From the NCBI RefSeq assembly GCF_000687555.1, contig NZ_JHWJ01000002.1:186001-250000 (forward strand): DNA of 64,000 bases, read 5' to 3'. The stretch is from [Clostridium] aerotolerans DSM 5434. GTDB lineage: Bacteria; Bacillota; Clostridia; Lachnospirales; Lachnospiraceae. The translations under genes and the position numbers were made by a program. Shown here piece after piece: positions 34,334 to 43,706 of the stretch. The notes under the pieces are model-generated. The model did not search any database. It was not told where the DNA came from and worked only from the letters and a program-made list of their open reading frames with translations. Every line of letters begins with the position of its first letter. Within the stretch, counting starts at the first letter, position 1.

Positions 34334-36517
34334 TTATTTGGCGCCTGCCACACTTTTAAAATTTGCTTTTGAAACTTTGCTGTCTTTGCCTGGTCTTACC
34401 AGAAGGTAGATAAATCCGGCGATCAATGCAAATGCAACGATTGTGAATACTCCAAAGCTTCCTGTGGTAATGAGTGTACCAATCTGGTAAACGCAAAGAG
34501 CCACTACATAAGCAAGGAGCGTCTGGTAACCGACTGCATACCAGAACCATCTGGCGCTGTTCATCTCTCGTTTGATGGCACCCATAGCAGCAAAGCAGGG
34601 AGCGCAGAGAAGATTAAATACCAGGAAGGAATAAGCAGCTACAGAAGTCATGCTTCCTGCAAGAGTTCCCCAGATTTCGCTTCCGTCTTCTGCCACTTCT
34701 GCAAAGCCGTAAAGGATACCAAAGGTTCCTACTACGTTCTCTTTCGCGATCAGGCCTGTGATGGCAGCGACAGCTGATTTCCAGTTGCCCCAGCCAAGAG
34801 GAGCAAAGATCCAGCTGATGGTACTTCCCACTGCTGCCAGGATACTGTGATCAAGCTCAAGAGTATCAAGAAGTCTGAACTGTCCGTCCACCCAGCCAAA
34901 GTAAGAGGTAAACCATACAACGATGGTTGCAAGAAGAATGATGGTACCAGCCTTCTTAATAAAGGACCAGCCACGTTCCCACATGCTTCTTAAAATATTC
35001 TCTACTGTAGGCATATGATACGCCGGAAGCTCCATAACAAAGGGAGCCGGATCGCCGGAGAAAATCTTTGTCTTTTTTAAAATGATACCGGAACAGATAA
35101 TTGCTGCAATTCCTACAAAATAAGCACTTGGAGCTACCCATGCTGCCCCTCCGAACAAGGCACCTGAGATCAGGGCAATAATGGGAAGCTTGGCACTACA
35201 TGGAATAAAAGTAGTTGTCATGATAGTCATCTTACGGTCACGATCATTTTCAATGGTACGGGAAGCCATGATTCCAGGAACACCACAACCGGTACCGATT
35301 AACATTGGAATGAAGGATTTTCCAGAAAGACCGAATTTACGGAAGATACGGTCCATAATGAACGCAACTCTTGCCATATATCCGCAGCTCTCAAGAAAAG
35401 CAAGGAAGATAAAAAGTACTAGCATCTGAGGTACGAAGCCAAGAACAGCGCCTACACCAGCGATAATACCATTTAAAATCAGTCCCTGAAGCCAGTCCGC
35501 ACAACCGACTGCAACCAGAATGTTTTCTGCTATGACTGGAATTCCAGGAACATCAAGGCCAAAGAAGGAAAAGCCTTCACCAAATAAATTATCATTGGTC
35601 CAGTCCGTTGCCCAGCCGCCCACGGTAGTTACAGATGCATAGTATACGAGGAACATAATAGCCGCAAAAATAGGCAGAGCAAGAAACCGGTTGGTCACAA
35701 TCCGGTCGATCTTATCAGATATTGTAAGCTTATCCCGTTTGCTTCTTGTGTAGCACTCATTAATGATGGAAGAGATGTACACATACCGCTCATTGGTTAT
35801 AATACTTTCCGTATCATCGTCCATCTCACGTTCGATTAAGGTGATTTCTTCTGATACATCCGGTACCCGCTTTAACTGGGTTTCGATCTTACTGTCTTTT
35901 TCTAAAAGCTTAATGGCAAAGAAACGTTTCTGCTCTTCTGGCACCTCGTTTCCTAACTTTTCCTCGATGGAATCCAATACGCTTTCAAGCTCAGCCTGAA
36001 ATTTATGAACCGGAACGTTATTTTTCTTTCCATTGGCTAATGCAACCGCTTTTTCTGCGGCCTGAGAGATACCAGTTCCCTTTAAAGCGGAGATTTCTAC
36101 AACTTCACAGCCAAGCTTCTGGCTTAACTTGCTGATATGTATCTTGTCTCCGTTTTTCTCAACGATATCCATCATGTTGATAGCCATAATAACCGGAATT
36201 CCAAGTTCCATCAGCTGGGTGGACAAGTAAAGGTTACGCTCGATGTTAGTTCCGTCCACGATATTAAGAATCGCATCCGGCCTCTCTCCGATTAAGTAGT
36301 TTCTGGCAACTACTTCTTCCAGAGTATAGGGAGAAAGGGAATAAATTCCAGGAAGGTCCATGATGATAACATCCTTATGGCCCTTTAACTTTCCTTCCTT
36401 TTTCTCAACTGTAACGCCGGGCCAGTTCCCCACAAACTGATTTGATCCCGTAAGCGCATTAAACAGCGTTGTCTTTCCGCAGTTTGGATTTCCTGCTAAT
36501 GCAATCTTAATTGACAT
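34334..36517 (-). CDS. feoB: Ferrous iron transporter FeoB
   Basis: A 727-aa membrane GTPase importing Fe(II). The N-terminal G domain has G1 GNPNCGKTTLFN, G3 DLPGIYSL and G4-like NMMD; a helical spacer follows, then the membrane core with the two Gate domains (CGYMARVAFIMDRIF and GTGCGVPGIMASRTI) and about ten helices. It follows two feoA genes and precedes the Cys-rich small protein. Controlled by the promoter/operator at 37093-37125. Confidence 0.96.
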   Translation of the reverse strand: MSIKIALAGNPNCGKTTLFNALTGSNQFVGNWPGVTVEKKEGKLKGHKDVIIMDLPGIYSLSPYTLEEVVARNYLIGERPDAILNIVDGTNIERNLYLSTQLMELGIPVIMAINMMDIVEKNGDKIHISKLSQKLGCEVVEISALKGTGISQAAEKAVALANGKKNNVPVHKFQAELESVLDSIEEKLGNEVPEEQKRFFAIKLLEKDSKIETQLKRVPDVSEEITLIEREMDDDTESIITNERYVYISSIINECYTRSKRDKLTISDKIDRIVTNRFLALPIFAAIMFLVYYASVTTVGGWATDWTNDNLFGEGFSFFGLDVPGIPVIAENILVAVGCADWLQGLILNGIIAGVGAVLGFVPQMLVLFIFLAFLESCGYMARVAFIMDRIFRKFGLSGKSFIPMLIGTGCGVPGIMASRTIENDRDRKMTIMTTTFIPCSAKLPIIALISGALFGGAAWVAPSAYFVGIAAIICSGIILKKTKIFSGDPAPFVMELPAYHMPTVENILRSMWERGWSFIKKAGTIILLATIVVWFTSYFGWVDGQFRLLDTLELDHSILAAVGSTISWIFAPLGWGNWKSAVAAITGLIAKENVVGTFGILYGFAEVAEDGSEIWGTLAGSMTSVAAYSFLVFNLLCAPCFAAMGAIKREMNSARWFWYAVGYQTLLAYVVALCVYQIGTLITTGSFGVFTIVAFALIAGFIYLLVRPGKDSKVSKANFKSVAGAK

Positions 36518-36590
36518 ACTCTACCTCTTTCTGCCTGTCAGCATTAATATGTTTGGTATTAGTTTTACCTAACTCATCTGTAAAAAAAAA

Positions 36591-36809
36591 TTATTCCACA
36601 ACAATCATTTCCGCATCAGCCTTGCGAAGGGATAATTCATATCCTCTTACTGTGACTTCAACCGGATCTCCAAGAGGTGCGACCTTCCTTACAAAAACGT
36701 CTACGCCTTTTGTGATGCCCATATCCATGATTCTTCGTTTCACAGGGCCTTCACCTGTCAGTTTTGTAACCTTGACTGTTTTTCCTACCGGGATTTCCTT
36801 TAATGTCAT
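36591..36809 (-). CDS. feoA: FeoA domain protein, second copy
   Basis: A 72-aa SH3-like FeoA protein: LKEIPVGKTVKVTKLTGEG, RRIMDMGITKGVDVFVRKVAPLGDP, and VTVRGYELSLRKADAEMI. FeoA supports FeoB activity at the membrane. AAGGAG precedes the ATG. It lies between the first feoA and feoB. Confidence 0.92.
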   Translation of the reverse strand: MTLKEIPVGKTVKVTKLTGEGPVKRRIMDMGITKGVDVFVRKVAPLGDPVEVTVRGYELSLRKADAEMIVVE

Positions 36810-36825
36810 CTTCTTTTCTCCTTCT

Positions 36826-37038
36826 CTAGCCTACCATAATCTTATTGGCCATATCTTTTCCGATTGCCACTCTGGAATCTTTTACATTAACAATCATATT
36901 GCCTCCGATTTCAGAAACAACGGTCACAACTCCACCTGTAACAAATCCCAGATTCTCTAAAAACCGTCTTGTTTCTTCTTTTCCTCCGACTTTACGGATT
37001 ACATTTGGTTCTCCAGCTTTTACCATTGTCAAGGGCAT
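36826..37038 (-). CDS. feoA: FeoA domain protein, first copy
   Basis: A 70-aa FeoA protein (VIRKVGGKEETRRFLENLGF, then NVKDSRVAIGKDMANKI), clearly different from the second copy, so not a recent duplication. First gene of feoA-feoA-feoB. The start is not certain: ATG 37038 has a ribosome site very close, ATG 37026 one rather far. Confidence 0.88.
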   Translation of the reverse strand: MPLTMVKAGEPNVIRKVGGKEETRRFLENLGFVTGGVVTVVSEIGGNMIVNVKDSRVAIGKDMANKIMVG

Positions 37039-37066
37039 CCTTCGTCATCTTCTTTCTTTTATATTT

Positions 37067-37079
37067 ATTGATAATCAAT
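37067..37079. promoter_or_regulatory. Fur-box-like dyad in the feo leader
   Basis: ATTGAT-A-ATCAAT, the core of a Fur box (GATAAT/ATTATC type), lies between the feo promoter and the first feoA. Upstream, minus-strand copies of ATTGATAAA occur three times near 37121-37152. This suggests a second, Fur-type layer of control. Confidence 0.45.
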
Positions 37080-37092
37080 TCCATTTCCTGTA

Positions 37093-37125
37093 GGTTAGTA
37101 TATGCTAACCCAGGGAAGTTGTCAA
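37093..37125 (-). promoter_or_regulatory. feo promoter with DtxR/IdeR-type operator
   Basis: TTGACA (37120-37125), 17 bp and TATACT (37097-37102) on the minus strand. The dyad GGTTAG-CATATA-CTAACC (37093-37110) covers the -10. Its half-sites are those of DtxR/IdeR boxes, and a DtxR-family gene starts 112 bp away in the opposite direction. Confidence 0.87.
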
Positions 37126-37161
37126 TATCTTTATCAATATTTTTTATCAATAAATTTTTAT

Positions 37162-37190
37162 TTGATGTTATGTCATTGGTATGATATACT
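37162..37190 (+). promoter_or_regulatory. Promoter of the DtxR-family gene
   Basis: TTGATG (37162-37167), 17 bp and TATACT (37185-37190), 31 bp before the start codon. Confidence 0.75.
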
Positions 37191-37221
37191 GAAATAACTA
37201 TTTTAGATTGAGGTGACGCTA

Positions 37222-37584
37222 ATGATGCATACCAATGAATCATCGGAAAACTACCTGGAAGTCATACTTGTTTTAAGTAAGACTCGTCCAGTGGTAAGAT
37301 CTGTGGATGTAGCGGAAGAGCTTGGTTTTAAAAAATCCAGTGTCAGCGTTGCTATGAAACATCTTCGTGAACGAAATCACATTACGGTTACAAAAGAAGG
37401 ATTTATCTATCTGACGGAAGAAGGCAAGGCGATTGCAGAGATGATCTATGAAAGACATGAGCTTCTATCCAATTGGCTTGTTACACTGGGAGTATCCAGA
37501 GAAATCGCTGACGAAGATGCCTGCCGAATCGAGCATGTCATCAGCAAGGAAAGCTTTGACGCACTGAAAAAACATATTAAATGA
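37222..37584 (+). CDS. DtxR/MntR-family metal-dependent regulator
   Basis: A 120-aa short form: winged HTH (RSVDVAEELGFKKSSVSVAMKHL) and the dimerisation helices with metal ligands (IYERHELLSNWLVTLGV, ACRIEHVISKESFDAL); no SH3 domain. It should bind DNA with Fe(II) or Mn(II). Divergent from feoAAB, whose promoter carries a matching dyad. ATG 37222 has AGG 8 bp upstream; the upstream GTG 37213 overlaps that site and is unlikely. A terminator follows immediately. Confidence 0.9.
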   Translation: MMHTNESSENYLEVILVLSKTRPVVRSVDVAEELGFKKSSVSVAMKHLRERNHITVTKEGFIYLTEEGKAIAEMIYERHELLSNWLVTLGVSREIADEDACRIEHVISKESFDALKKHIK

Positions 37585-37615
37585 AAAAAGGACCTGTTCA
37601 TAGCGGTCCTTTTTT
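37584..37615. terminator. Bidirectional terminator
   Basis: AAAAAAGGACC and GGTCCTTTTTT around a 10-nt loop, between the DtxR-type gene and the convergent peptidase gene. Confidence 0.92.
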
Positions 37616-37624
37616 CATGCTTCA

Positions 37625-39682
37625 TTACCAGATCTTCACCCTTTTTTCCGGGGGAACGTACATACCATCGGTTTCTTTGATCTCAGGGTAAGCCCAGTAA
37701 AAGCTATCGGTGGCACTTAATACTGCGTTCACCCTCACCTTTGCCGGGGAGTGGACATCTGTGTTAAGTCTTTTAATCATGGCCTCAGGCGTGTATTTGG
37801 AGGCCCAGATGGTGGCATATTGCCGAAACAGATGGCGCAGGGCTTCTTTATCGTCTCCCGCAATGCTTGTGATGCTTTCAAGAGCCCCTAAATCAGCGAT
37901 GTTTTCATTTAAGGTCTGGGCACCGTTTACATGGCGGCCCTCGTATCCATCCTGGCTGTCATAGTATGCTTCCACCTGACTGGCCAGTTTCTTAAATTTA
38001 GCCCGGTCCTCATCCGTCCACCATACATGATAATTACCATTTTCATCGTATTGAGAGCCGGAAGAGTCAAAGGCGTGGCTGACCTCATGGGCGATGACCA
38101 TGCCGATTCCTCCCAGATTAGAAGCATATAACGCCTTGGAATCATAAAAGGGAGGCTGTAATATGGCGGCCGGAAATACGATTTCATTTCCTGTAGGGTT
38201 GTAATAGGCGTTGACCGTTTGAGGCGTCATGCCCCACTCCCCTTTATCCACCGGCTTTTTCACCTTTTCCTTCTCCATCTCATTCCTCGCTTTTAACAGG
38301 GAAATGGTATTGCCGATAAGACTTCCTCCCTTTTCTGCCGGAAGGACCTGGGCTTCTTTATAATAATCCGGCCACTCATCGGGATAACCTATCTTAAGGG
38401 TCATATGGTCCAGCTTTTTCAGCGCTGCCGCTTTCGTCTTTTCCCCCATCCAGTCCAGAGCCATGATCTGCTTCTTATAGGTATCAATGATGGTTTCTGC
38501 CATGGCCTTAATGGCTTCCTTGTCTTTTTCCGAAAAGCATTTCTCCACATAAAGGCGGCCAAATTCAAAACCAAGCATATCCTGAGTCATCTCACTTGCC
38601 AGCTTTTCGTCCGTCTTATTTTCCTTGATTCCATTTTGAATTTTGTGCCAGTTCATATAGTTATCCCGAATCTCAGGCGTCAGATACCCGGCAAAATCAT
38701 TGATCAGGCAGAATACCGCGTAATTTTTAAGAAGAGGCAGAAAATCTTCGTTTAAATACCCGCTGATTTTCTTTAACTGTTCTTGTTCCGTTACCACAAG
38801 GCTTGGCTGCTTTGAAAGTCCGGCTGCCTGCAGGAATATATCCATGGTACCGTCAGGGAACATCTCCTTTAACATCTCAGGTGTGTAAGGGTTATAAATG
38901 ATTTCCGGGTCTCCTTGTTTGCTAAGTGGAAGGGCACTCTTAGCCAGATCCTTTTGAAATGCCAGGATATCTGCTCCCGCCGCTTTCGCATCTTCCTGGC
39001 TTAGGCCAGAGCTTTCCATGATCGTTTCTATATATGCCTGGTAATTTTTTAGAAGTTCTGATAAGGACTCATCTTCCAGAGTTTCCTTTCCAGGTCCAAT
39101 ATCTGCTCCGTTTAAATAGAGCGCATAGCGGCTGGAATCCTTCATATCCTCATACCACTGGGGAAGAATGAGGCTTCCAACTCCCAAGTCTGAATAAACA
39201 GTTCCCAATGCCTTCATATATTCTGATACGCTTTTTGCATCTTTGATACTGTCAATATAAGGGTTCAATGGTTGAAGACCGGCATTTTTTCTTCCTTCCA
39301 TATCAAGAGCTGTCAGATAGTAATCCCCGATTTTCTGCTCGATGGACCCTATCTTTGCATTCGCCCGGTCATTGACTGCACTTTTTAGCACACCATCTAA
39401 AATATCATACGACTTCCTATCCAAATCATAAAAATAGCTCCATTGATTGGAATCCTTTGGTATCTCTTTTTCGCTTAATACTTTTTGGTTTACATAATCA
39501 TAATAATCCTTTGCAAGGGCTCTCTCTTCCTCTTCTGACTGGGCACTTTCTGCTGTTCCGGAGACATTGACCGGCTGAGCCTTCGTTTCCTCCGGGTCAG
39601 CCTCCTTTTTTTTGCTGCATCCACTTAAGATAAATGACAGTGCCAGAACAAGTGCCAGGAATAAGCTGATGGTTCTTTTCAT
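37625..39682 (-). CDS. M13-family zinc metallopeptidase lipoprotein
   Basis: A 685-aa PepO/neprilysin-type peptidase anchored as a lipoprotein (signal with LSGC, cysteine near residue 22). The zinc site is HEVSH (in VIAHEVSHAFDSSG) with the third ligand in NENIADLGAL and the NAYY substrate motif ahead of it. The start at 39682 has AAAGGGG upstream. It faces the outer side of the membrane and cuts short peptides. Single gene between two terminators. Confidence 0.92.
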   Translation of the reverse strand: MKRTISLFLALVLALSFILSGCSKKKEADPEETKAQPVNVSGTAESAQSEEEERALAKDYYDYVNQKVLSEKEIPKDSNQWSYFYDLDRKSYDILDGVLKSAVNDRANAKIGSIEQKIGDYYLTALDMEGRKNAGLQPLNPYIDSIKDAKSVSEYMKALGTVYSDLGVGSLILPQWYEDMKDSSRYALYLNGADIGPGKETLEDESLSELLKNYQAYIETIMESSGLSQEDAKAAGADILAFQKDLAKSALPLSKQGDPEIIYNPYTPEMLKEMFPDGTMDIFLQAAGLSKQPSLVVTEQEQLKKISGYLNEDFLPLLKNYAVFCLINDFAGYLTPEIRDNYMNWHKIQNGIKENKTDEKLASEMTQDMLGFEFGRLYVEKCFSEKDKEAIKAMAETIIDTYKKQIMALDWMGEKTKAAALKKLDHMTLKIGYPDEWPDYYKEAQVLPAEKGGSLIGNTISLLKARNEMEKEKVKKPVDKGEWGMTPQTVNAYYNPTGNEIVFPAAILQPPFYDSKALYASNLGGIGMVIAHEVSHAFDSSGSQYDENGNYHVWWTDEDRAKFKKLASQVEAYYDSQDGYEGRHVNGAQTLNENIADLGALESITSIAGDDKEALRHLFRQYATIWASKYTPEAMIKRLNTDVHSPAKVRVNAVLSATDSFYWAYPEIKETDGMYVPPEKRVKIW

Positions 39683-39717
39683 AAGTTCCCCTTTCTCTTT
39701 CTTCCTTTTATTGGACT

Positions 39718-39748
39718 CAAAAAAGGAAGTGGATGGCTCCACTTCCTT
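39718..39748 (-). terminator. Terminator of the cmk-ispH-rpsA operon
   Basis: AAGGAAGTGGA and TCCACTTCCTT around a 4-nt loop, followed on the minus strand by six T residues; 24 bp after the rpsA-like stop. Confidence 0.9.
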
Positions 39749-39771
39749 ATCTGTCATATATCTTATTATGT

Positions 39772-40866
39772 TTAAGCTTCGTCAGAATATACAGGACCGT
39801 CTTCAATTTCATCCTGTGCCTGAAGTGCTTTGATGCTTAAACTGATCTTTTTCTCATCTTCGTTAAAATCAACGACTCTTGCTTCGATTTCCTGACCAAT
39901 TGCAAGTACATCAGATGGCTTCTCTACGTGCTCTCTGGAAATCTGGGATACGTGAAGAAGTGCATCTACGCCTGGCTCTAACTCAACGAATGCGCCAAAG
40001 TCTGTCATACGAGCAACTCTTCCTGTTACCACATTGCCTACTGCATATTTCTCAGAAGCATCTTTCCATGGATTTGTCTCAGGGAACTTTAAGCTTAATG
40101 CGATCTTATCGCCGTTAATGTCCTTGATTAAAACTTTAACTTTTTCTCCGGCCTTGAATGCTTTTTTAGGGCTTTCTACTCTGCCCCAGCTCATCTCAGA
40201 GATATGAAGTAAACCGTCAGCGCCGCCAAGATCGATGAATGCACCGAAATCAGTTACGTTCTTAATGGTTCCTTCTACAATATCACCAGCATGGATTCTG
40301 CTGAATAATTCCTTCTGTAATTCTGCTCTCTTAGCAACCATAAGCTGCTTTCTGTCGCCGATGATTCTTCTTCTCTTAGGATTGAATTCTGTAATGATGA
40401 ATTCGATTTCTTTATCTGCATATTTAGATAAATCCTTCTCATAAGTATCAGAAACAAGGCTTGCAGGAATGAATACTCTTGCACCTTCTACAACAACGCT
40501 TAAACCGCCGTCAAGGACCTGTGCAACTTTTGCAGTTAATACTTCGTGGTTTTCGAATGCTTCTTCCAGCTTCTTGTTGCCTCTGTCTGCTGCAAGTCTC
40601 TTGTAGGATAAAGCAACCTGACCTTCACCATCGTTTACCTTAGTAACTTTGGCTTCCATCTCTTCTCCAACCTGTACAACGGTGGTAAGATTTAAATTCT
40701 GGTCATCCGTGTATTCGCTACGCGGGATGATGCCATCAGACTTGTAACCTATATTCAAGACGATTTCATCTTCTTTTACGTCGATGACTTTACCAGTGAC
40801 GATCTCTCCTGTACGTATGGTTTTTAATGATTCTTCTAACATTTGTTCAAAACTTAACTCTGACAT
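39772..40866 (-). CDS. rpsA: S1 RNA-binding domain protein, ribosomal protein S1 type
   Basis: A 364-aa protein of four S1 domains: GEIVTGKVIDVKEDEIVLNIG, then about 100, 190 (GDIVEGTIKNVTDFGAFIDLGG) and 275 (GNVVTGRVARMTDFGAFVELEP). This is the short Firmicute S1 form. It overlaps the end of ispH by 20 bp, with AGGAGG inside ispH. In many Clostridia the two are fused in one polypeptide; here they are separate but coupled. Confidence 0.92.
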   Translation of the reverse strand: MSELSFEQMLEESLKTIRTGEIVTGKVIDVKEDEIVLNIGYKSDGIIPRSEYTDDQNLNLTTVVQVGEEMEAKVTKVNDGEGQVALSYKRLAADRGNKKLEEAFENHEVLTAKVAQVLDGGLSVVVEGARVFIPASLVSDTYEKDLSKYADKEIEFIITEFNPKRRRIIGDRKQLMVAKRAELQKELFSRIHAGDIVEGTIKNVTDFGAFIDLGGADGLLHISEMSWGRVESPKKAFKAGEKVKVLIKDINGDKIALSLKFPETNPWKDASEKYAVGNVVTGRVARMTDFGAFVELEPGVDALLHVSQISREHVEKPSDVLAIGQEIEARVVDFNEDEKKISLSIKALQAQDEIEDGPVYSDEA

Positions 40867-41698
40867 TAGTATGAACCTCCTCGATAATATGATTCGGGGT
40901 TGAAGCCCCGGCTGTAATACCTACGCTGCGCACAGAATTTACACAATCAGGATCTAAATCACCTAGTGTCTGGATATAGTAAGTATTCTTACATTCCCTT
41001 CGGCATATCTCGTACAGCTTCTGGGTATTAGAACTGCTTTTTCCGCCTATGACAATCATGGCATCCACTTCTGAAGCTATCCGCTTTGCTTCCACTTGTC
41101 TTTCCTGTGTTGCATTGCAAATCGTATTTAAAACAAGTATATCATACCGCGTTTCAGAAATTTTTTCAACTAAATCTTGAAATTTCTTGTAATTAAATGT
41201 CGTCTGTGATACAATACACAGCCTTTCTCCTTCGATTAGAGGTAAAGCTTCCACTTGTTCGGGTGTTTCCACCACTAGAGTATTTGCATTTCCCCAGCCT
41301 TTAATACCCTCTACTTCCGGATGCGATTCATTTCCAATAATTATCAGGCGTCTTCCGTCTTTATTCTGCTCTTTAGCGACCTTGTGTATCTTCCTGACAT
41401 AAGGACAGGTGGCATCAATGACCTCAATGCCATTCTCTTCTAAGATCTCATAAACCTTCCTGCCAACGCCGTGGGATCTTATGACCACCACACCATCCTT
41501 TAGCTTGCGAAGCTCTTCTTCTGTCTTTATGACTTTTACGCCCTTTTCTTCTAAGTCCCTGACCACTTCCTCGTTATGAATGATGGGACCGTAGGTATAG
41601 ATGGGCTTATCGTTTCGCTTCAGCTGTTCGTAGACTTGGTCAACGGCACGCTTTACGCCGAAGCAGAATCCTGCTGATTTCGCAACTACCACTTCCAT
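40847..41698 (-). CDS. ispH: 4-hydroxy-3-methylbut-2-enyl diphosphate reductase
   Basis: A 283-aa IspH (LytB), last step of the MEP isoprenoid pathway. The three [4Fe-4S] cysteines are in GFCFGVKRA (C12), DATCPYV (C98) and TICNATQ; the catalytic EVEG glutamate stretch is HPEVEGI. It follows cmk by 2 bp. Confidence 0.95.
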   Translation of the reverse strand: MEVVVAKSAGFCFGVKRAVDQVYEQLKRNDKPIYTYGPIIHNEEVVRDLEEKGVKVIKTEEELRKLKDGVVVIRSHGVGRKVYEILEENGIEVIDATCPYVRKIHKVAKEQNKDGRRLIIIGNESHPEVEGIKGWGNANTLVVETPEQVEALPLIEGERLCIVSQTTFNYKKFQDLVEKISETRYDILVLNTICNATQERQVEAKRIASEVDAMIVIGGKSSSNTQKLYEICRRECKNTYYIQTLGDLDPDCVNSVRSVGITAGASTPNHIIEEVHTNVRVKF

Positions 41699-41700
41699 GA

Positions 41701-42387
41701 CTACTTCTTCCCTTCTTTTTTTCGTTCAAGGAACAGCTCCAAAATACGATCCTCCACCTCTTTTTTTGTCATGTCAGAGGAATCCAAAAGAAGGGCATCC
41801 TCTGCCTGTCTTAAAGGGGAATTTTCCCGGTTCATATCCCGGCTGTCTCTCTCTATGATATCTTTTTCTATGTCTTCCAGCGTGTACTGCCCCTGGTTTT
41901 CCTTAAGCTGTGCAAATCTTCTCTTTGCCCTCACCTTGCTGCTTGCAGTGAGATAGATTTTTAAATCTGCTTCCGGGAGCACGCAGGTTCCTATGTCTCT
42001 TCCGTCCATGATTACGCTTTCATTTCTGGCTAGCTCTTTTTGAAGCTCCACCAGCTTTTCTCTGACGGGCAGATATATGGAGGTGGCTGAGGCCATGTCA
42101 CTGACTTCTCCGGTGCGGATGAGTCCGGAAACATTTTCCCCGTTTAAAATCACCTGCTGCTCCCCGTTTTCGTAGGAAATGGTCACCTTTACGTCTTTCG
42201 CTGCCTGAGATATGGCGGCTTCGTCTGCCGGTGAAATGCCCATTCTTAAAAAATGAAGGGCCATGGCACGGTACATTGCTCCTGTATCCACATAAACAAA
42301 ATGAAGCTTTTCTGCTACTGACCTTGCAATGGTACTTTTTCCGGCACCGGCCGGACCATCTATGGCTATATTATAAACCTCTTTCAT
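41701..42387 (-). CDS. cmk: Cytidylate kinase
   Basis: A 228-aa CMP/dCMP kinase with P-loop GPAGAGKSTIA, VDTGAMYRAM and MDGRDIGTCVLP. The start at 42387 overlaps the preceding stop as ATGA; a longer frame to 42429 lies inside the upstream gene. Conserved neighbour of ispH and rpsA. Confidence 0.95.
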   Translation of the reverse strand: MKEVYNIAIDGPAGAGKSTIARSVAEKLHFVYVDTGAMYRAMALHFLRMGISPADEAAISQAAKDVKVTISYENGEQQVILNGENVSGLIRTGEVSDMASATSIYLPVREKLVELQKELARNESVIMDGRDIGTCVLPEADLKIYLTASSKVRAKRRFAQLKENQGQYTLEDIEKDIIERDSRDMNRENSPLRQAEDALLLDSSDMTKKEVEDRILELFLERKKEGKK

Positions 42388-43640
42388 CCTTGGAACTTCT
42401 CCTCTCCTGCAGCATTCCCTGCTGCCCATCCAGTGGACCAGGCAATCTGTAAATTATACCCTCCGGTCACTGCATCAAGATCCAGTACCTCTCCTGCAAA
42501 ATAAAGACCGGGAACCAGCTTTGATTCCATGGTTGAGGGATTTACCTCCTTTACGGAAACACCGCCCTGAGTGATAATTGCCTCATTATAGGCACGGAGC
42601 CCGGATAAGGTAAGGGTAAATGCCTTGGTGATCTGAATGATTTTTTGGCGTTCTTCCTTCGTAATCTCATTGACCTTTTTCTCCGGCGATATCTGGCTTC
42701 TGTCTATCATAACAGGAACCAGCTTTGCGGGGTAGAGGTGATTCAAAGAGTTTTTAAACTGCTTATTGATAGCTTCTTCAAAATCCCGTAAAAGCCTGGT
42801 ATCTAACTGCTCTTCGGTAAGTGCTGGCTTTAAATCAATGGATAAGGTAAGCGGACCTTTTTTTAATTCTTTGGCAGCATAGCTGCTGGCACTTAATAAT
42901 ACAGGGCCGCTGACGCCGTAATGGGTAAAGAGCATTTCCCCAAATTCCCGGTAAATGGTCTTTTTCCCTTTTAATACTGTGGCCTCCACATTACGAAGGG
43001 ATAATCCCTGAAGCTCCTTTACCACCGGCTCCTCAACCACAAATGGAACGAGGGCTGGAGATATGGGCGTAACCGTATGACCGGCTTCCTTAGAGAGCTC
43101 GTAGCCGTCTCCCGTGGATCCGGTCAGGGGATAGGAATAGCCTCCGCAGGCAACAATCACGGAATCTCCCGTAAACCGGACTTTCTTTCCTCCGCTATTT
43201 ACGAGAAGTCCGGTTATGGAACCGTTTTCTATGAGAAGCTTTTTCACCTCTGCGCGGTAGTGAATGGTGACCCCCAGATCCATCAGTCTTTGATTCAAGA
43301 CCCGGATTACATCAGAGGATTTGTCTGATGCAGGAAAGACCCGGTTTCCACGCTCGGTTTTAAGCGGGCATCCAAGCTTTTCTAAAAGATCCATCATATC
43401 AAAATTGGTAAAACCGTAAAAACTGCTATATAAAAATTTGGCATTGGTCACAACGTTTCCAAATAATTCTTCGGTATCACAGGCATTGGTCACATTGCAG
43501 CGGCCTTTTCCCGTGATAAAAACCTTTTTGCCAAGCTTTTCATTTTTCTCAAAAATGTGGACGGTACTGCCCTTCATGGCTGCTGCTATACCAGCCAGCA
43601 TCCCTGCAGCGCCACCGCCCACGATTAAAACCGTATTCAT
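42384..43640 (-). CDS. HI0933/YhiN-family FAD-dependent oxidoreductase
   Basis: A 418-aa flavoprotein: Rossmann VGGGAAGMLAGIAAA at the N-terminus, then KVFITGKGRCNVTN, typical of this family, and a C-terminal VTGGYNLQIAWSTGWAAG. Often annotated as aminoacetone oxidase-like; the true substrate is unknown. AGGAGG lies 7 bp before ATG 43640. First gene of the cmk-ispH-rpsA operon. Confidence 0.9.
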   Translation of the reverse strand: MNTVLIVGGGAAGMLAGIAAAMKGSTVHIFEKNEKLGKKVFITGKGRCNVTNACDTEELFGNVVTNAKFLYSSFYGFTNFDMMDLLEKLGCPLKTERGNRVFPASDKSSDVIRVLNQRLMDLGVTIHYRAEVKKLLIENGSITGLLVNSGGKKVRFTGDSVIVACGGYSYPLTGSTGDGYELSKEAGHTVTPISPALVPFVVEEPVVKELQGLSLRNVEATVLKGKKTIYREFGEMLFTHYGVSGPVLLSASSYAAKELKKGPLTLSIDLKPALTEEQLDTRLLRDFEEAINKQFKNSLNHLYPAKLVPVMIDRSQISPEKKVNEITKEERQKIIQITKAFTLTLSGLRAYNEAIITQGGVSVKEVNPSTMESKLVPGLYFAGEVLDLDAVTGGYNLQIAWSTGWAAGNAAGEEKFQG

Positions 43641-43706
43641 GCCGTATCCTCCTGGTTCATTCACTCCTTTTCTACTTTACACGAAAATAGAATAAAATAC
43701 AAGCGG

